Source: Variovorax sp. ZS18.2.2
GTDB lineage: Bacteria > Pseudomonadota > Gammaproteobacteria > Burkholderiales > Burkholderiaceae_C
Direction: 5' to 3'
Length of the DNA stretch: 64,000 nucleotides
Assembly: GCF_024701975.1 (NCBI RefSeq)
Contig: NZ_JANLNM010000002.1
Location: forward strand, 620,001 to 684,000
The position numbers and the translations under genes were made by a program. Of the stretch, positions 61,082 to 64,000 are shown piece after piece (positions within the stretch are counted from its first letter, which is position 1; each line of letters begins with the position of its first letter). Below the pieces are notes generated by a model, which saw only the letters and a program-made list of their open reading frames with translations, ran no database searches and was not told the origin of the DNA.

Positions 61082-63310
61082 CTACGAGGAGGGCGCAGGC
61101 GCCGCCGCAGCAGCAGCGGTCGGCGAATGCTGCAGCGCGGCGGGCAGCCGGTGGTCCAGCCAGTCCATGCGCCAGGCCAGCACAACGAGCGCCAGTGCCA
61201 GCACCACCGCTGCGGCGACCCCGGTTGTTCCGTGCCGCTCGCGGTACGGGTCGCGCGCCACCCGCCGCGCGCCCGGAGGCACATGCGCGGTCTGCGAGAG
61301 CATGCCGCCCAGCCGCACATTGACCTTCATGCGTCCGTTGATGGCCCAGCCACTGGCATCGAGGATCGGACCCAGGCTGCGCTGCCGCAGTTTGAGCCAG
61401 GCGATCAGCATGCTCGGCCCCGAGATCGCCGCCACGATGCCGATCAGCGCCACCGGTATCCACTGCCCGAGGTCGACGAACTTGCCGAAGATCGCGACCA
61501 GCACCGCGCTGATGCTCCCGAGCGCGACGCCGATGGCGGCCACGGTGCCGACGTCCACGCGACCAGCGGTGCGCGGCGCTGCGGCGGGCGTCTTGGCATC
61601 GCCCGCAGCCTGGTCGGCGGTCGTGAGCTTGGTGGCAAGGCCCGTCAGCGTGCCCTGGCCCGCCGCCTCGCTGGCGGCCGCGCGCTTGGCGACCTGCTCC
61701 TCGATCACCCGCACGAACTTCTTGTAGGGCGCGAAGAAGGCCTGCGCCACGCTGGTCGGGTTCTCGATCAGCTTGGTGATGGTGGCGTCCCAGTCGCGGC
61801 CCTGGCGGTCGTAGAAGACGCCGTTGCGGCCGACGAACAGGAAGTCGATGTCGCCCGCGGTGAACGCCGCGACGATGCTCATCTTCTGGCCCTGGCGCGT
61901 GCAGTCGCAGTACGCGAGGCAGGTCTTCGCGAGGCCCGCCAGCACGGCGTGCCTGGCCGTGTCCTGCACCTGCACCGTGAGCTCGCAGCTGCGGCCGTCC
62001 AGGTAGAGCGTGCCGGCCTGGAAGATCGCGCCTTCGCGCCGGTAGAAGGCCTTGAACGACACGAAGTTGTTGAGCAGCACCACCAGGTCGCGCTGCAGCC
62101 GGATCAGCTTTTCCAGGTCGACGAGCAGGTTGTTGTGCGTCTCGGCGGCTTCGTCGTCGTGAAGGAGCGCGAGCAGGGCGTGCCGGGTCTGCAGGAAGGC
62201 GTCGAGTTGCGCGAGCGGAAGCGCGGCCGCGGCGTTGTCGGGCCGCTCGGCCATCAGCGATTGCAGCGGCGCGAGTTGTTGCTTGATGGCCTGCCATTCC
62301 GTTTCCGCGAGCTCGTCGCGCGCGCCCAGCAGCGGCGTGACGGCGCGGTCGGCGAACGCGGCGATGTCTTCGGTCCACGCGGGGTTGATGCGGTTGCCGT
62401 GCAGCGGCAGCACACAGCGCGGCGTGACGGGCGCGAGCGGCAGGTCGGCAATCGGGTCGGCGCTCAGGTCGAGCCTGTTCGCACCCAGCGCGTCATAGGC
62501 TTCGGGCGAGGGGTTCAGTGCCGTCATGGCCTGCGCGTCGAAGGCGGCGACGCGGCAGCGCGCGAAGTAGTCGTCGAGCTTGGCCTGCACCTTGCGCGTG
62601 GCATCGGCGGCGGCCAGCGTGGGCTCGCCGAGCGGCATCAGCGTTGTGTCGTTCGCGTCCGCCTTGGCATGCCAGTCGCGCGCGGCTTGCACTTCGGCGA
62701 AGAAGGCTTCGATGCGGGCCCGGTCGACGCCCGGTGTTTCCTTGTGCCGGTCGGGCACGCTGCCGTGGGTGCGCATGATCTCGGAGACCGTCGCGCGCAG
62801 GGCATCGTCGTGCGCCGTTTCGGGTGTGATCACGCCGTCGCCGTTGAAGCGCATCGCGGACAGCAACTCGCCGCGATCGGCGATGTCCGCCAGCGTGAGC
62901 GTGGCCGCATCGGGCTTGCCCTGGATCTGCAGCAGGCGGCGTGCCTCATCGATCAGGCGCGCGCCATCGGCATTGCCGGCATCGAGGTCGTCCAGCGCCA
63001 GCACGTCGCTGCCCTGCAGCAGCACGTCGGGGTTGCGCAGCCGCGCGCACACCCATTCGCACGCCGCGACCACTTCGGGCGGACGCACGCGGCCGTCGCC
63101 ATCGGCATCGATCAGGTCCAGCGTTCGCGCATCGAAGTCGATGCCGCGCGTCGGGCAGGCGAGGGCGACCCACAGCTTCTGGTCCAGTTCGCCGAGGCGG
63201 GCGATGTCTTCGCCCGTGCGGAAGATGACTTGGTCAGCGCCCCCGACACGGATGAATTGCCAGCGGTGCGGCGCCGGCACCGTCGTCGTTGTTGGCGGCA
63301 CTGCACGCAT
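61082..63310 (-). CDS. EF-hand membrane protein of unknown function
   Basis: A 742-residue protein. One complete EF-hand calcium loop, DADGDGRVRPPE (D68, D70, D72, R74, E79), lies near the N-terminus, and RFNGDGVITPE near 155 is a second, weaker one. The middle is long, helical and acidic with no domain I recognise. After about 575 come two TM helices (VGTVAAIGVALGSISAVLVAIFG, GQWIPVALIGIVAAISGPSMLIAWL) and, nearer the end, a third (GVAAAVVLALALVVLAW), followed by an Ala/Pro tail. Its ATG overlaps the stop of a 19-codon ORF (TGATG). Similar EF-hand proteins of this length occur in beta-proteobacteria, mostly unnamed. Confidence 0.75.
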   Translation of the reverse strand: MRAVPPTTTTVPAPHRWQFIRVGGADQVIFRTGEDIARLGELDQKLWVALACPTRGIDFDARTLDLIDADGDGRVRPPEVVAACEWVCARLRNPDVLLQGSDVLALDDLDAGNADGARLIDEARRLLQIQGKPDAATLTLADIADRGELLSAMRFNGDGVITPETAHDDALRATVSEIMRTHGSVPDRHKETPGVDRARIEAFFAEVQAARDWHAKADANDTTLMPLGEPTLAAADATRKVQAKLDDYFARCRVAAFDAQAMTALNPSPEAYDALGANRLDLSADPIADLPLAPVTPRCVLPLHGNRINPAWTEDIAAFADRAVTPLLGARDELAETEWQAIKQQLAPLQSLMAERPDNAAAALPLAQLDAFLQTRHALLALLHDDEAAETHNNLLVDLEKLIRLQRDLVVLLNNFVSFKAFYRREGAIFQAGTLYLDGRSCELTVQVQDTARHAVLAGLAKTCLAYCDCTRQGQKMSIVAAFTAGDIDFLFVGRNGVFYDRQGRDWDATITKLIENPTSVAQAFFAPYKKFVRVIEEQVAKRAAASEAAGQGTLTGLATKLTTADQAAGDAKTPAAAPRTAGRVDVGTVAAIGVALGSISAVLVAIFGKFVDLGQWIPVALIGIVAAISGPSMLIAWLKLRQRSLGPILDASGWAINGRMKVNVRLGGMLSQTAHVPPGARRVARDPYRERHGTTGVAAAVVLALALVVLAWRMDWLDHRLPAALQHSPTAAAAAAPAPSS

Positions 63311-63369
63311 CAGGAAACGGCGACCTTCTTGTGTTCGCCCGGTTCGGACGTCTTGTCGGTGATGGTCAT
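63310..63369 (-). CDS. 19-residue leader-like ORF coupled to the EF-hand gene
   Basis: ATG at 63369 with GGAGAGCCGCCC ahead encodes MTITDKTSEPGEHKKVAVS; its TGA stop shares bases with the next ATG (TGATG). The larger gene has no good ribosome-binding site of its own, so translation is probably coupled through this ORF. Confidence 0.4.
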   Translation of the reverse strand: MTITDKTSEPGEHKKVAVS

Positions 63370-63574
63370 GGGCGGCTCTCCATGGGTTGTCGATTTCAGA
63401 TGGAAAAGAACCCACCGTAGAGGATCGCGCGGCGCCGTCTTGAGGACACACCGCGCACACCCGTGTCGTCCTGCGCCGACAGTCGGATGCCGGACGTCTC
63501 TCGATCTCTGGAAAGAACCTCCGGGTTTCGCGACCGCACCAGCGATGAACCGGGGCAGATGCAGGGGGCGCTTG

Positions 63575-64000
63575 TCAGGCCGGCGTGGTCATGCGCTGCA
63601 GCAGCGGCTGACGTGCCAGCACTTCGTCGCGCGGGCCATGGTCGAGCACGCGGCCGGCTTCCATCAGCAGCACGGTATCGAAGCGGTCCAGCAGGCTCAG
63701 GCGGTGGATCGACGCGATCACGCAGGCGTTGGGGAATGCATTGGCGATGCGCTCGAGCACACGCGCTTCAGTGCTGGCGTCGAGCGCGCTGGTCGGCTCG
63801 TCGAGCAGCAGCAGCGAGCTCCCTTCCGCCGCGAGCACGCCGCGCGCGAGGCAGAGGCGCTGGCGCTGTCCGCCCGAGAGATTGAATCCGCGCTCCGACA
63901 CGGCCGTGTCGAGGTCGCCATGGTTCGCCTTCAGCACTTCGTCGAAGGTGCTGGTGTGCAACGCAGCGAGCAGGCGCGCATCGTCCGCGGGCTGGCCAAA
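63575..64000 (-). CDS. ABC exporter ATPase domain, C-terminal part (gene continues past window)
   Basis: The frame is open to the right edge (TTG at 63961 is internal). It encodes the end of an ABC exporter nucleotide-binding domain: FNLSGGQRQRLCLARGVLAAEGSSLLLLDEPTSALD (signature plus Walker B and D-loop), then VIASIHRLSLLDRFDTVLLMEAGRVLDHG with the switch His. The wording ERGFNLSGGQRQR is that of fused TM-NBD exporters. The membrane half lies outside the window. Confidence 0.88.
   Translation of the reverse strand, partial: FGQPADDARLLAALHTSTFDEVLKANHGDLDTAVSERGFNLSGGQRQRLCLARGVLAAEGSSLLLLDEPTSALDASTEARVLERIANAFPNACVIASIHRLSLLDRFDTVLLMEAGRVLDHGPRDEVLARQPLLQRMTTPA

Noticed and set aside
1..64000. 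Insertion sequences, prophage genes and CRISPR arrays
   Set aside because: No transposase, integrase, phage structural gene or regular spacer-repeat array was found; the only tandem repeat is the short one at 18303.

Overview
The window reads as chromosome of a Burkholderiales bacterium, most likely Comamonadaceae and Variovorax-like. The reasons are its high GC, the ihfA / MerR-regulator / tRNA-Pro order at the left edge, four Bug (tripartite tricarboxylate type) receptors without membrane partners, and many LysR regulators beside small catabolic operons. Only the left edge (ihfA, MerR gene, tRNA-Pro) looks like core genome. Most of the rest is accessory catabolism and transport. No insertion sequence, integrase, phage or CRISPR array was seen. 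This taxonomic call is by recognition, not by a search.

Layout. 1-1.2 kb: end of ihfA, MerR regulator, tRNA-Pro(GGG), terminator and a GlcG/HbpS-family remnant. 1.15-7.8 kb: tripartite RND efflux operon with a divergent TetR repressor and its palindrome. 8-10 kb: orphan TRAP receptor, a GntR remnant, a damaged second copy of the tetR 3' end, and a cupin gene. 10.1-16.5 kb: LysR, an aldehyde dehydrogenase fused to an M24 peptidase-like domain, an AraC regulator and an MFS carrier; the last three are tied by a twin AraC-type site. 16.5-22.6 kb: flavin monooxygenase and MetX-like hydrolase operon, LysR, Bug receptor, second LysR. 22.5-26.9 kb: reductive-dehalogenase-like corrinoid/Fe-S protein, porin and a third LysR.

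27.1-37.7 kb is a 10.5-kb operon: an indolepyruvate-oxidoreductase-type 2-oxoacid oxidoreductase (two subunits), an ABC receptor, (S)-mandelate dehydrogenase, LivHMGF-type ABC transporter, and a mandelate racemase with every catalytic residue at the Pseudomonas putida position. The natural reading is uptake of mandelate-like acids, racemisation, oxidation to the arylglyoxylate, then oxidative decarboxylation to an aroyl-CoA. The last step would replace the benzoylformate decarboxylase of the classical pathway. A 28-bp element (ATCGAT-N2-GTAAC-N9-ATCGAT) recurs with exact spacing in front of four units: this operon, the hydrolase/monooxygenase operon, the Bug receptor and the TRAP receptor. They therefore look like one LysR regulon.

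37.7-50.6 kb: a dehydrogenase pair (SDR and ALDH), each lacking a canonical catalytic residue, with a LysR; a candidate small RNA; two Bug-headed units (2-hydroxyacid dehydrogenase; enoyl-CoA hydratase plus ADP-forming acyl-CoA synthetase) that share a palindrome with an adjacent IclR regulator; an orphan ABC receptor and a secreted amidohydrolase. 50.7-64 kb: M14 peptidase, lipoproteins, an enolase / DapA-family / Bug operon with a LysR, a Tat-exported alpha/beta hydrolase, an HtrA-like protease, an EF-hand membrane protein behind a tiny overlapping ORF, and the 3' part of an ABC exporter.
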